A stretch of 64,000 nucleotides of DNA, from contig NZ_VZZK01000012.1 in assembly GCF_008806385.1 (NCBI RefSeq), forward strand, positions 88,593-152,592, in the 5' to 3' direction. The notes under the pieces were generated by a model. The model saw nothing but the letters and a program-made list of their open reading frames with translations. It did no database searches and was not told the origin of the DNA. Below, one piece after another: positions 18,055 through 25,502 of the stretch; positions within the stretch are counted from its first letter, which is position 1, and every line of letters begins with the position of its first letter. The stretch is from Methylobacterium soli. Lineage in GTDB: Bacteria; Pseudomonadota; Alphaproteobacteria; Rhizobiales; Beijerinckiaceae. Position numbers and translations under genes: made by a program.

Positions 18055-18492
18055 TTACTGCAGGAGGCACTGCAGGTCGTCGAGGCAGCCCGGCCAATCG
18101 GCGAGGTAGGCCGAGCGCGCATCCTCGCTCCCGATGCGCGCATGGGTGAGGCGCAGTTCGGTCGCGTCCAGGCCGATCGGCGCGAGCGCGACGGTCAGCA
18201 GGGTCTCCATCCCGCACAGGATCCGGGCCGGTCCCTCATAGGTCCAGCTCTTCACGATGAGCCGGTCGGGGATGAGTTCGCGGTACCGGCCGGCGAAGAC
18301 GTGGCGGGCGCCGTCGCGGCCCTCCGTCTCGATCCGGTAGGCGCCGCCGACGCGAAAGTCGACGGCGGCGGCGATGCTCACCGCGTCTCCGGGCACGAGC
18401 CAGCGCCGCAGGGTCGCGGGATCGGCCCAGGCCCGGAAGACGGCGGCGCAGGGGGCCTCAATGCGGCGCACGAGCGCGACCGTGCCGGTCAT
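18055..18492 (-). CDS. SRPBCC (AHSA1-type) domain protein
   Basis: A 145-residue START-like helix-grip protein: VALVRRIEAPCAAVFRAWAD at the N-terminus, LRRWLVPGD, FRVGGAYRIETEGRDG, FAGRYRELIPDRLIVKSWTY and a C-terminal helix GCLDDLQCLLQ. Such proteins bind hydrophobic ligands; many sit beside ArsR-type repressors. The ATG (18490-18492) overlaps the TGA of the ArsR gene as ATGA, so the two are translationally coupled. The molybdopterin oxidoreductase starts 63 bases downstream on the same strand and may be in the same transcript. The ligand is unknown. Confidence 0.88.
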   Translation of the reverse strand: MTGTVALVRRIEAPCAAVFRAWADPATLRRWLVPGDAVSIAAAVDFRVGGAYRIETEGRDGARHVFAGRYRELIPDRLIVKSWTYEGPARILCGMETLLTVALAPIGLDATELRLTHARIGSEDARSAYLADWPGCLDDLQCLLQ

Positions 18493-18830
18493 GGGCGGTC
18501 TCCCGCACGCTGCCCGATCATTTCGTCCAGCGCGTCGAGGCGATCGCTCCAGAACCTGTCGTAGAAGCTCAGCCAATCCGTCGCCTCGCGCAGGCCCTCG
18601 GCTTCGAGCGAGCAGAGATGGGTGCGCCCCTGGACCGTGCGGCGGACGAGGCCGGCGCTCTCCAGCACCTTCACGTGCTTCGAGGCGGCCGCGAAGGACA
18701 TGGCGAAGGGCTCCGCGATCTCGCTGATCGACAGCACCTTGCCCGACAGATTGCGGAGCATCGCCCGGCGCGTGCGGTCCGCGAGGGCGTGGAAGACGGC
18801 GTCCAAGGTTGCCGGCGCGTGCTCAACCAT
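18489..18830 (-). CDS. ArsR-family transcriptional regulator
   Basis: A 113-residue winged-helix repressor: LDAVFHALADRTRRAMLRNL, then SISEIAEPFAMSFAAASKHV as the recognition helix-turn-helix and VLESAGLVRRTVQGRTHL as the wing. No metal-binding cysteine pair (CVC) is present, so it belongs to the metal-independent group that pairs with SRPBCC proteins. The start is the ATG at 18828-18830, which lies inside a perfect palindrome, implying autoregulation. The last codons overlap the SRPBCC gene by four bases. Confidence 0.92.
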   Translation of the reverse strand: MVEHAPATLDAVFHALADRTRRAMLRNLSGKVLSISEIAEPFAMSFAAASKHVKVLESAGLVRRTVQGRTHLCSLEAEGLREATDWLSFYDRFWSDRLDALDEMIGQRAGDRP

Positions 18831-18840
18831 GTGGTTGAGC
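18821..18840. promoter_or_regulatory. ArsR operator overlapping the arsR-type start codon
   Basis: GCTCAACCA (18821-18829) and TGGTTGAGC (18832-18840) are perfect 9-base inverted arms with a 2-base spacer. The palindrome covers the start codon of the regulator at 18830. Its form, a short dyad of the CAACCA-TGGTTG kind, is what ArsR-family repressors use. Confidence 0.8.
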
Positions 18841-18997
18841 GTACACGATCCGCGGGCGCTTGCAACGCGCGCGTGTCGGCCTCCGCGAACGCGCCGCCGG
18901 GATTGCGCTCCGGCGCTCGCCCCGATCGGCGGCGCGGCGACACGCGGTCGGGTCCCGCCGGGTGAATCGGGCCCGCGCAAACGTGGATGCGCGCACG

Positions 18998-19020
18998 AAA
19001 AAGGGCGGCTCGCGCCGCCC
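18998..19020 (-). terminator. Intrinsic terminator of the Gly/Tyr-rich gene
   Basis: On the coding (leftward) strand GGGCGGC-GCGA-GCCGCCC is followed at once by five T residues (A run at 18998-19002). It starts 25 bases after the stop codon at 19046. Confidence 0.9.
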
Positions 19021-19045
19021 TCTTCCCGACCGGATCTGTAACCGA

Positions 19046-19495
19046 TCAGTAGCAGCGCTGGACCAGGACCCGGCGCCAGCCATAGGGCGTCCAGCGGGTG
19101 CGGGGCACGGTGTAGCAGCCGCCGTAGCCGACTGGGGCATAGCCGTAGCCGTATCCGGCCGGGGCGTAGCCGTAGCCATAGCCGTAGCCCGGATAGCCGT
19201 ACCCGTAGCCGCCATAGAGGCCGCCCGCCGCGAGGCCGAGCCCGACGCCGAGACCGAGCCCGCCGAGGCCGTAGCCCCAGCCGCGCCCGCCCCAGCCGCG
19301 GCCGTAATAGCCGCCGCGATATCCGCCGAAGCCGGCGCCCCGGAAGCCGCCGCCGCCGAAACCACCCCGGAAGCCGCCGCCATGGAAGCCGCCCCCGTGG
19401 AACCCACCGCCGCCGAAGCCGCGCGCATCCGCCGTCGCCGGCAGCATCGCCAGTGCGCCGGCCATCGCGGCCGAGGCAAGAAGGACTCGCTTCAT
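19046..19495 (-). CDS. Exported Gly/Tyr-rich low-complexity protein
   Basis: A 149-residue protein with a clear signal peptide (MKRVLLASAAMAGALAML, then PATADARG with a probable cleavage after ADA). The mature part is dominated by GGGFHGGGFRGG-type repeats (about 27-60) and then GYGYGYAP and GYGYPGYG repeats (about 90-125). It ends with a short ordered segment TVPRTRWTPYGWRRVLVQRCY-like tail containing the only two cysteines. Such proteins are common in Rhizobiales envelopes; their role is not established. The start at 19495 is supported by GGAGAG upstream. A strong terminator follows. Confidence 0.85.
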   Translation of the reverse strand: MKRVLLASAAMAGALAMLPATADARGFGGGGFHGGGFHGGGFRGGFGGGGFRGAGFGGYRGGYYGRGWGGRGWGYGLGGLGLGVGLGLAAGGLYGGYGYGYPGYGYGYGYAPAGYGYGYAPVGYGGCYTVPRTRWTPYGWRRVLVQRCY

Positions 19496-19751
19496 CTCAA
19501 TCTCTCCGACCAAACCCGAATTCACCGAACCGGGCCTTGCCAAACACGATCGCCCCGTCGCTGAAAAAACGCCTTTGCGGGAGAAAGGGTTCACGGGCCG
19601 CGTTGCCACGCCCCCGGCCGCACCACCCGCCTGGCCCGCGCCGGATCCCGCCGGAAATCCGCGCCGGCTCCTTGAAAAACATCACATTGTCAGGCGAGTA
19701 AGCGGCCGCGCCGCGCTCGGGCGGGGCGGATCGAGGGCTCGGGGACTCACG

Positions 19752-20576
19752 ATGATGTTACGCTTGGTGCGGGGCTGCCGGCTCACCCTCCTGCTCGCGG
19801 CCTCCTTGACGGCCTTGGCGGTCGCGGGGCCGGGTGGCGCCCGCGCCGAGACGGCCGCCCAGGCGGTCAAGGCGGCCGCGAACGCCCCTGCGGGCCCGGG
19901 CGCCGCCCCGGGGCCCTGCCGCACGGTCCAGGCGGAGGGCGAGGCCTACACGATCTGCCTGGTGGACCTGAAGCGGAGCCGCATCCGCCTGTTCTGGCTC
20001 GGCACCGACGGGCTGCCCTACTCGTCCCTCTCGAACCTCGCCGAGAAGCAGGGGCCCCGGCTCAGCTTCGCCATGAATGCCGGGATGTACGACAAGGGGC
20101 AGGCCCCGGTCGGCCTCTATGTCGAGGAGGGCCACGAGATGAAGGGCGTGTCGACCGCCAACGGGCCGGGCAACTTCCACCTCAAGCCGAACGGGATCTT
20201 CTACGTGAAGGGCGACCGGGCCGGCGTCCTCGATACCGGCCGCTACGTGAAGGCGCGGGTCAAGCCCGATTTCGCCACGCAATCGGGCCCGATGCTGGTC
20301 ATCGACGGCCATATCCACCCGAAGATCACGGCGGACGGCCCCTCGCAGAAGATCCGCAACGGCGTCGGGGTGCGCGACGACGGGCGAACGGCCGTCTTCG
20401 CGATCTCGGAGCGCCCGGTGAGCTTCGGGGCCTTCGCGCGCCTGTTCAAGGACGATCTCGGCTGCCGCAACGCGCTGTTCCTCGACGGCAGCGTGTCGAG
20501 CCTCTACGCCCCGGGCCTCAACCGCTCGGACCTCAGCCGCCCCCTCGGGCCGATGGTGGGCGCGGTCCCGCGCTGA
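19752..20576 (+). CDS. Exported phosphodiester glycosidase-domain protein (DUF2233)
   Basis: A 274-residue protein with an N-terminal signal peptide (MMLRLVRGCRLTLLLAAS, then a cleavage region near GARAE). The mature domain matches the NAGPA/DUF2233 fold: YTICLVDLKRSRIRLFWLG, RLSFAMNAGMYDKGQAPVGL, NFHLKPNGIFYVKG, FATQSGPMLVIDG, RNGVGVRDDGRTAVFAIS and CRNALFLDGSVSSLYAP. The FLDGS and GPMLV blocks are the conserved core. The family hydrolyses sugar phosphodiesters; the bacterial substrate is unknown, and the location would be periplasmic. ATG 19752 or 19755 could be the start. It converges on the gene at 20592 with a 15-base gap. Confidence 0.87.
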   Translation: MMLRLVRGCRLTLLLAASLTALAVAGPGGARAETAAQAVKAAANAPAGPGAAPGPCRTVQAEGEAYTICLVDLKRSRIRLFWLGTDGLPYSSLSNLAEKQGPRLSFAMNAGMYDKGQAPVGLYVEEGHEMKGVSTANGPGNFHLKPNGIFYVKGDRAGVLDTGRYVKARVKPDFATQSGPMLVIDGHIHPKITADGPSQKIRNGVGVRDDGRTAVFAISERPVSFGAFARLFKDDLGCRNALFLDGSVSSLYAPGLNRSDLSRPLGPMVGAVPR

Positions 20577-20591
20577 GGCGGGCCAGCCGCT

Positions 20592-20951
20592 TCAGACGAC
20601 GCGGGCGCGGGCGCCGAAGGCGGCGGCGAGGCGCTCGCGCACGGCCGGGCCGATCTCCTCGCCCGAGACGACCCGCACGCTCTCGAGCGCCCGCGCGATC
20701 GCGCTCGCGGGATCGAACGTGAAGGCGAGGTGGTGCGCCCCGATCTCGAGGGCGCGCACCCCGTCCCGCTGGGCGAGCTCCTCGCCGAGGAATTCCACCG
20801 AGAGGCCGGCCTCATCGATCTCCACGATGAAGTAGCCGGCGGGTTCCGCCTCGTCGTCCGCGCCGGAGATCAGGCAATGGCCGTCGGCCGCGTCGATGCG
20901 CACGCGCTCCACCGTGAAGCGGATCGCCTTGTCGTCGCCGCCCGACGCCAT
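20592..20951 (-). CDS. Conserved-looking protein of unknown function
   Basis: A 119-residue acidic protein: AIRFTVERVRIDAADGHCLI, then AGYFIVEIDEAGLSVEFLGE, LEIGAHHLAFTFDPASAIAR and a C-terminal helix EIGPAVRERLAAAFGARA. The pattern of alternating strands suggests a small beta-rich domain. I cannot name the family. No export signal is seen. Its ATG lies one base after the stop of the flavin oxidoreductase gene upstream, so the two form an operon and probably act together. Confidence 0.75.
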   Translation of the reverse strand: MASGGDDKAIRFTVERVRIDAADGHCLISGADDEAEPAGYFIVEIDEAGLSVEFLGEELAQRDGVRALEIGAHHLAFTFDPASAIARALESVRVVSGEEIGPAVRERLAAAFGARARVV

Positions 20952-20952
20952 G

Positions 20953-22071
20953 CTAGCGCTGCCCGAAACGGGTGTCCTTGAACAGGTCCTTGAAGGCGCG
21001 CGGCTGCGAGCGCCAGTATTGCCGGGGGGCCCGGACCGCGGCGCCGAGCTCGGCCGCCGCGTGCCAGGGCCAGCGCGGATCGTACAGCATGGCGCGGGCG
21101 AGGGAGATCGCGTCGGCCCGGCCCTCCGCCAGGATCGCCTCGGCCTGGGCGGCCTCCGTGATCAGCCCCACCGCGATCGTGGTCAGGCCGGTCTCGGCCT
21201 TGATGCGCTCGGCATGGGGCACCTGGTAGCCGGGGCCCAGCGTGATCGCCTGCCGGGTCGAGAGGCCGCCGGTGGAGACGTGGATCGCGGGGGCGCCGCG
21301 CGCCTTCAGGGCCTGGGCGAGCTCCACCGTCTCGTCGAGGTCCCAGCCCTCCTCGACCCAGTCCGTGGCCGAGACGCGCATCCAGACGGGGCGGCCCGCC
21401 GGCACGACCTCCCGGACCGCCTCGAACACCTCCAGGGGGAAGCGCATGCGGTTCTCGAGGCTTCCCCCATACGCGTCGGTCCGGGTGTTCGAGAGCGGCG
21501 AGAGGAACTGGTGCAGGAGGTAGCCGTGGGCACCGTGCAGCTCCACCGCCTCGATCCCCAGGCGCATGGCGCGTCGCGCGGTGGCCACGAAGCCGTCGCG
21601 GACGCGCTTGAGGTCGGCCAGGTCGAGGGCGTGCGGGGGCACCTCGGCCTCCCCATGGGGGATCGCCGAGGGGGCCTCGGTGCGCCAGCCCTGGGGGGAT
21701 TCCGGCGGGATCTGCTGGCCCCCGGTCCAGGGCGCCTCGCTCGATCCCTTGCGGCCCGCATGGGCGATCTGGATGCAAATCGGGATCGGCGCGTATTCGC
21801 GGATCGCCCCAAGGACCCGGCCGAGGGCGCGCTCGGTGGCGTCGTCGTAGAGCCCGAGATCCCAGTCGGTGATGCGGGCCTCCGGCGAGATCGCGGTGGC
21901 CTCGAGGGTCAGGAGCCCGGCCCCCGACATGGCGAGCTGCCCCAGATGCATCATGTGCCAGTCCGTCGCCGCCCCGTCCCGGGCCGAGTACTGGCACATC
22001 GGGGCGATCAGGATCCGGTTCTCCAGCGCGAGGTCGTCGAGCTTGAGCGGTTCGAACAGGCGGGCGGTCAT
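20953..22071 (-). CDS. Old-yellow-enzyme family NADH:flavin oxidoreductase (YqjM-like)
   Basis: A 372-residue FMN TIM-barrel ene-reductase that would reduce alpha,beta-unsaturated carbonyl compounds with NAD(P)H. Family marks are LFEPLKLDDLALENRILIAP at the N-terminus, MCQYSA (the Cys of the YqjM subclass), CIQIAHAGRKGSSEAPW, AVELHGAHGYLLHQFLSPLS with NTRTDAYGGS following, and the C-terminal FMN phosphate site ADAISLARAMLYDPRWPWH. The start at 22069-22071 is favoured over one 30 bases upstream because GGAG lies 6 bases before it and the family begins there. It is co-transcribed with the small gene at 20592. Confidence 0.93.
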   Translation of the reverse strand: MTARLFEPLKLDDLALENRILIAPMCQYSARDGAATDWHMMHLGQLAMSGAGLLTLEATAISPEARITDWDLGLYDDATERALGRVLGAIREYAPIPICIQIAHAGRKGSSEAPWTGGQQIPPESPQGWRTEAPSAIPHGEAEVPPHALDLADLKRVRDGFVATARRAMRLGIEAVELHGAHGYLLHQFLSPLSNTRTDAYGGSLENRMRFPLEVFEAVREVVPAGRPVWMRVSATDWVEEGWDLDETVELAQALKARGAPAIHVSTGGLSTRQAITLGPGYQVPHAERIKAETGLTTIAVGLITEAAQAEAILAEGRADAISLARAMLYDPRWPWHAAAELGAAVRAPRQYWRSQPRAFKDLFKDTRFGQR

Positions 22072-22165
22072 GGGGAGCTCCGGGTCTGGCCTGCCCGCCA
22101 TGTGGCGCGGGGCGGGCGGGTTGGCCAGACGCTGCCGCGATTTCGGCGCGGCGTCGGCCGCCGCC

Positions 22166-24097
22166 TCAGGCCGGCTCGCCGATCCCCCGCGCCCTCAGGC
22201 TCTCGCCGATCTCGTCGAGGACCCCCGCATCGTCGATGGTCGGCGGCATCGTCCAGGGCTCGTGGTCGGCGATGCGCTTCATGGTGCCGCGCAGGATCTT
22301 GCCCGAGCGGGTCTTGGGCAGGCGGTCGACGGTGAGCGCCAGCTTGAAGGCCGCCACCGGCCCGATCCGGTCGCGCACCAGCGCGACGAGCTCGCGCTCG
22401 ATCGCGGCGGGGTCGCGCGCGACATTGGCCTTCAGCACCACGAAGCCGCAGGGCGCCTCACCCTTGAGGCTGTCGCGGATGCCGATGACGGCGCATTCGG
22501 CGACGTCGGGATGGGAGGCGAGGACCGCCTCCATGCCCCCCGTCGAGAGCCGGTGGCCCGCGACGTTGATGATGTCGTCGGTGCGCCCCAGCACCGTGAT
22601 GTAGCCGTCCTGGTCGATCACGCCCGCATCCGAGGTGTCGTAGTAGCCCGGGAAGGTGGTGAGGTAGCTCTGGGTGAAGCGCGCATCCGAGCCCCACAGG
22701 GTCGGCAGGCAGCCCGGGGGCAGCGGCAGGCGGATCGCGATCGTGCCCATCGTGTCGGGCCCGACGGGCCGACCGCCCTCGTCGAGCACCCGGACATCGT
22801 AGCCCGGCATCGGCACGCAGGTGCTGCCGTGCTTGACCGGGAGCTGGCCGAGGCCGACCGGGTTGCCGGCGATCGGCCAGCCCGTCTCGGTCTGCCACCA
22901 ATGGTCGATGACGGGCCGCGCGAGGGTGCGCTCGGCCCAGGCCACCGAATCCGGGTCCGCCCGCTCGCCCGCCAGGAACAGGGTGCGGAAGCCCGAGAGG
23001 TCGTGATCTTTCACCCGCTCGCCCCCCGGATCCTCCTTCTTGATGGCCCGCAGAGCCGTCGGTGCGGTGAACAGGCAGGCGACCCCGTGCTCGGCCACGA
23101 CCCGCCAGAAGGCGCCGGCATCCGGCGTGCCGACGGGCTTGCCCTCGTACAGGACGGTGGTGCAGCCGATCAGGAGCGGCGCGTAGACGATGTAGGAATG
23201 GCCGACGACCCAGCCGATGTCGGAGGCGCAGAAATAGACCTCGCCGGGCCCGACGCCGTAGAGGTTCGGCATCGACCAGGCCAGCGCCACGAGATAGCCG
23301 CCGGTGTCGCGCACGACGCCCTTGGGCTTTCCCGTCGTGCCGGAGGTGTAGAGGATGTAGAGCGGGTCGGTGGCCGCCACCGGGACGCAGGCGGCGCGCC
23401 GGCCGGCCTCCCGCGCCTGCGCGACCGCCTCGGCCCAGTCCCGGTCGCGCTCGGGGCTCAGGCTCGCCGGGGCCTGGGGCCGCTGCAGGATCAGGCAGGC
23501 CGCGGGCTTGTGCTCCGAGGCGTCGAGCGCCGCGTCGAGCAGGGGCTTGTAGGCGACGACGCGGCTCGGCTCGATGCCGCAGGAAGCCGCGAGCACGACC
23601 TTGGGGCTCGCATCCTCGATGCGCACCGCCAGTTCATTGGCCGCAAAGCCCCCGAACACCACGGAATGCACGGCGCCGATGCGGGCGCAGGCGAACATCC
23701 CGATCAGGGCCTCGGGCACCATCGGCATGTAGAGGATGACCCGGTCGCCCTTCGCGACGCCGAGATCCGCCAGCACCGCCGCCAGGGTCGCGACCTCGTC
23801 CTGCAATTCCGCGTAGGAGATCACCCGCTTCTGGCCGGTCACGGGGGAATCGTACCGGATCGCGGCCTGCGCGCCCCGGCCCGCCGCCACGTGCCGGTCG
23901 ATGGCGTTGTGGCAGGCATTGAGGCGCCCGTCCGGGAACCAGCGGCCATAGGCGCCCGCCGCCGGGTCGAAGGCGCGGCTCGGGCGCTCGACCCAGTCGA
24001 TCGCCCGAGCCGCCTCCATCCAGAAGGAGTCCGGGTCGGCGAGCGAGGCGGCGTGGACCTCGGCATAGCGGCCGGGCAGCGGCGTGGATGTGGTCAT
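22166..24097 (-). CDS. prpE: Propionyl-CoA synthetase (PrpE-type acyl-CoA synthetase)
   Basis: A 643-residue AMP-forming ligase that activates propionate (or a similar short acid) with ATP and CoA. It has the N-terminal ACAS segment (YAEVHAASLADPDSFWMEAA), the ATP-binding P-loop YILYTSGTTGKPKGVVRDTG, DIGWVVGHSYIVYAPLL and the substrate-pocket motif WWQTETGWPIAGN, typical of PrpE rather than Acs. C-terminally there is GRTDDIINVAGHRLSTG and LPKTRSGKILRG, where the conserved lysine is the acetylation-regulated residue. The ATG at 24097 has AGGAG just upstream. No prpBCD genes are adjacent. A very stable hairpin lies 52 bases upstream of the start. Confidence 0.93.
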   Translation of the reverse strand: MTTSTPLPGRYAEVHAASLADPDSFWMEAARAIDWVERPSRAFDPAAGAYGRWFPDGRLNACHNAIDRHVAAGRGAQAAIRYDSPVTGQKRVISYAELQDEVATLAAVLADLGVAKGDRVILYMPMVPEALIGMFACARIGAVHSVVFGGFAANELAVRIEDASPKVVLAASCGIEPSRVVAYKPLLDAALDASEHKPAACLILQRPQAPASLSPERDRDWAEAVAQAREAGRRAACVPVAATDPLYILYTSGTTGKPKGVVRDTGGYLVALAWSMPNLYGVGPGEVYFCASDIGWVVGHSYIVYAPLLIGCTTVLYEGKPVGTPDAGAFWRVVAEHGVACLFTAPTALRAIKKEDPGGERVKDHDLSGFRTLFLAGERADPDSVAWAERTLARPVIDHWWQTETGWPIAGNPVGLGQLPVKHGSTCVPMPGYDVRVLDEGGRPVGPDTMGTIAIRLPLPPGCLPTLWGSDARFTQSYLTTFPGYYDTSDAGVIDQDGYITVLGRTDDIINVAGHRLSTGGMEAVLASHPDVAECAVIGIRDSLKGEAPCGFVVLKANVARDPAAIERELVALVRDRIGPVAAFKLALTVDRLPKTRSGKILRGTMKRIADHEPWTMPPTIDDAGVLDEIGESLRARGIGEPA

Positions 24098-24148
24098 GGC
24101 GTCTCCTGTCGATCCTGCGGCCGGCTTGCGGAGAGGGCATGGCAGACC

Positions 24149-24195
24149 CGCGGCCTTGGCGGGCAGTGTAGCAGAGGCTGCCCGCCAAGGCCGCG
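24149..24195 (-). promoter_or_regulatory. 18-base-stem hairpin in the prpE upstream region
   Basis: CGCGGCCTTGGCGGGCAG (24149-24166) is perfectly complementary to 24178-24195 around an 11-base loop. It lies between the prpE start (24097) and the terminator of the DUF465 gene (24200-24237). It could be a leader structure of prpE, a regulator site or a second terminator hairpin. Confidence 0.6.
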
Positions 24196-24199
24196 CTTC

Positions 24200-24237
24200 A
24201 AAACAAAACCGCCACGCTGTTCAGGACAGCGCGGCGG
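24200..24237 (-). terminator. Intrinsic terminator of the leftward DUF465 gene
   Basis: On the coding strand a 12-base stem (24226-24237 with 24209-24220, one G-T pair) with a 5-base loop is followed by TTTTGTTTT. It lies about 40 bases after the stop codon at 24278. Confidence 0.85.
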
Positions 24238-24277
24238 CGGAAACGAGACGAAAGGGGTGGGGCGAGGCGCCAGCCGG

Positions 24278-24460
24278 TCAGTGCACCGTTTCGGCGGAGG
24301 CTTGGAGCCGGTTGATCTCGTCCTTTAGATGGAGTTTCCGTCGCTTAAGCTCTGCGATTCGCAGATCGTCTTCTGCGGGCTTGTGGATCGCTTCCTGAAT
24401 CTCACGCTCGAGGGCTTCATGCTTCCGGGTGAGTTGGCTCAGATGCGTCTGCAGCGACAT
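24278..24460 (-). CDS. DUF465 (YdcH-like) small coiled-coil protein
   Basis: A 60-residue protein: MSLQTHLSQLTRKHEALERE, then IQEAIHKPAEDDLRIAELKRR and KLHLKDEINRLQ. The K-R-x-KL-x-LKDEI pattern is the DUF465/YdcH signature, and the whole chain looks like a helical hairpin. The function is unknown. It is divergent from a second DUF465 gene at 24616, and both are typical of alphaproteobacterial genomes. An intrinsic terminator follows. Confidence 0.85.
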   Translation of the reverse strand: MSLQTHLSQLTRKHEALEREIQEAIHKPAEDDLRIAELKRRKLHLKDEINRLQASAETVH

Positions 24461-24615
24461 GAGTCGTTTCTCCTGTCATCGTTCCGACGGGGTGACACTG
24501 GCACAGGATGAGCCGGCTGTCGAAACCAATCCGATGGCCATGCTTCACGAATGCTTGCCGCTAGCGCGGCCGTGGCGCATGGTCGGGCCAGGCGTTCCGG
24601 AGTTCGTAAGCGGCG

Positions 24616-24834
24616 ATGGCGGTTGAGTTGGTCGAGGATGTTCAATCCGAACTCGTCGTCGAGCTGTCGCGGCTCAAGGAGGAGCATCGCGACCTCGACA
24701 GCGCCATCGAGGCGCTGGAGCGCGGCGTCGCCGGCGACCAGTTGCAGATCCAGCGCCTGAAGAAGCGCAAGCTCACTCTGCGCGACCGCATTTCCTACGT
24801 CGAAGACCAGATCACGCCCGACATCATCGCCTGA
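24616..24834 (+). CDS. DUF465 (YdcH-like) small coiled-coil protein
   Basis: A 72-residue protein with [20 protein letters not shown], then [20 protein letters not shown] and a short acidic tail. The [13 protein letters not shown] block is the DUF465 signature. It is predicted to be an all-helical cytosolic protein of unknown function. It is divergent from its paralogue at 24278-24460, sharing about 155 bases of upstream DNA, which suggests joint control of the two. Confidence 0.87.
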   Translation: MAVELVEDVQSELVVELSRLKEEHRDLDSAIEALERGVAGDQLQIQRLKKRKLTLRDRISYVEDQITPDIIA

Positions 24835-25004
24835 GGGCAGTCCGGCTCCGGCACCGCCGGCGCGCGCGGCGCCCGCGCCCCCTCCACGGCCAATTCGGCG
24901 CCGTGCCTTGCCGGGGCGGGAGCGCCCCTGTATTCGGCAGTTTCGGGCCGGCGGCGCCTCACGGCCCGGTTGCGGCTTCCACGCACAGCACGGATTGGAC
25001 GACG

Positions 25005-25499
25005 ATGGCGGCAGCGCCCCCGGTCGCGATCATCATGGGAAGCCAGTCGGACTGGGCGACCATGCGGCACGCGGCCGAGACCCTCGAGGCCCTGGACATC
25101 CCCTTCGATGCCCGCATCGTCTCGGCTCACCGCACGCCGGACCGGCTCGTGGCCTTCGCCAAGGGCGCCAAGGCGGCCGGCCTCAAGGTCGTGATCGCGG
25201 GCGCGGGCGGTGCCGCGCACCTGCCCGGCATGGCGGCCGCGATGACGAGCCTGCCGGTCTTCGGCGTGCCGGTGGAATCCAAGGCGCTGTCGGGCCAGGA
25301 CAGCCTGCTGTCGATCGTGCAGATGCCGGCCGGCATCCCGGTCGGCACCCTGGCGATCGGCCGGGCGGGCGCCGTCAACGCCGCCCTCCTGGCCGCCGCC
25401 GTCCTGGCGCTTTCCGACGATGCCGTCGCGGCCCGCCTCGATGCGTGGCGCGCCGCCCAGAGTGCCGCCGTGGCCGAGCGGCCGGAGACAGAGATCTAG
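25005..25499 (+). CDS. purE: N5-carboxyaminoimidazole ribonucleotide mutase
   Basis: A 164-residue class I PurE that moves the carboxyl group of N5-CAIR to give CAIR in purine synthesis. Signatures are [12 protein letters not shown] near residue 9, [36 protein letters not shown] and the [20 protein letters not shown] block. The length is normal for the family. The ATG at 25005 is where homology begins; a longer open frame upstream is ignored. purK follows after three bases, so the two consecutive pathway enzymes form an operon. Confidence 0.95.
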   Translation: MAAAPPVAIIMGSQSDWATMRHAAETLEALDIPFDARIVSAHRTPDRLVAFAKGAKAAGLKVVIAGAGGAAHLPGMAAAMTSLPVFGVPVESKALSGQDSLLSIVQMPAGIPVGTLAIGRAGAVNAALLAAAVLALSDDAVAARLDAWRAAQSAAVAERPETEI

Positions 25500-25502
25500 C
25501 CC

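Noticed and set aside
19100..19440. Direct repeats in the 19 kb region as a possible DNA repeat array
   Set aside because: They encode the GYGYGY and GGGF repeats of the exported low-complexity protein in frame.
21869..24328. 819-residue plus-strand open frame
   Set aside because: Antisense to prpE and part of the old-yellow-enzyme gene; no domain and no ribosome binding site.
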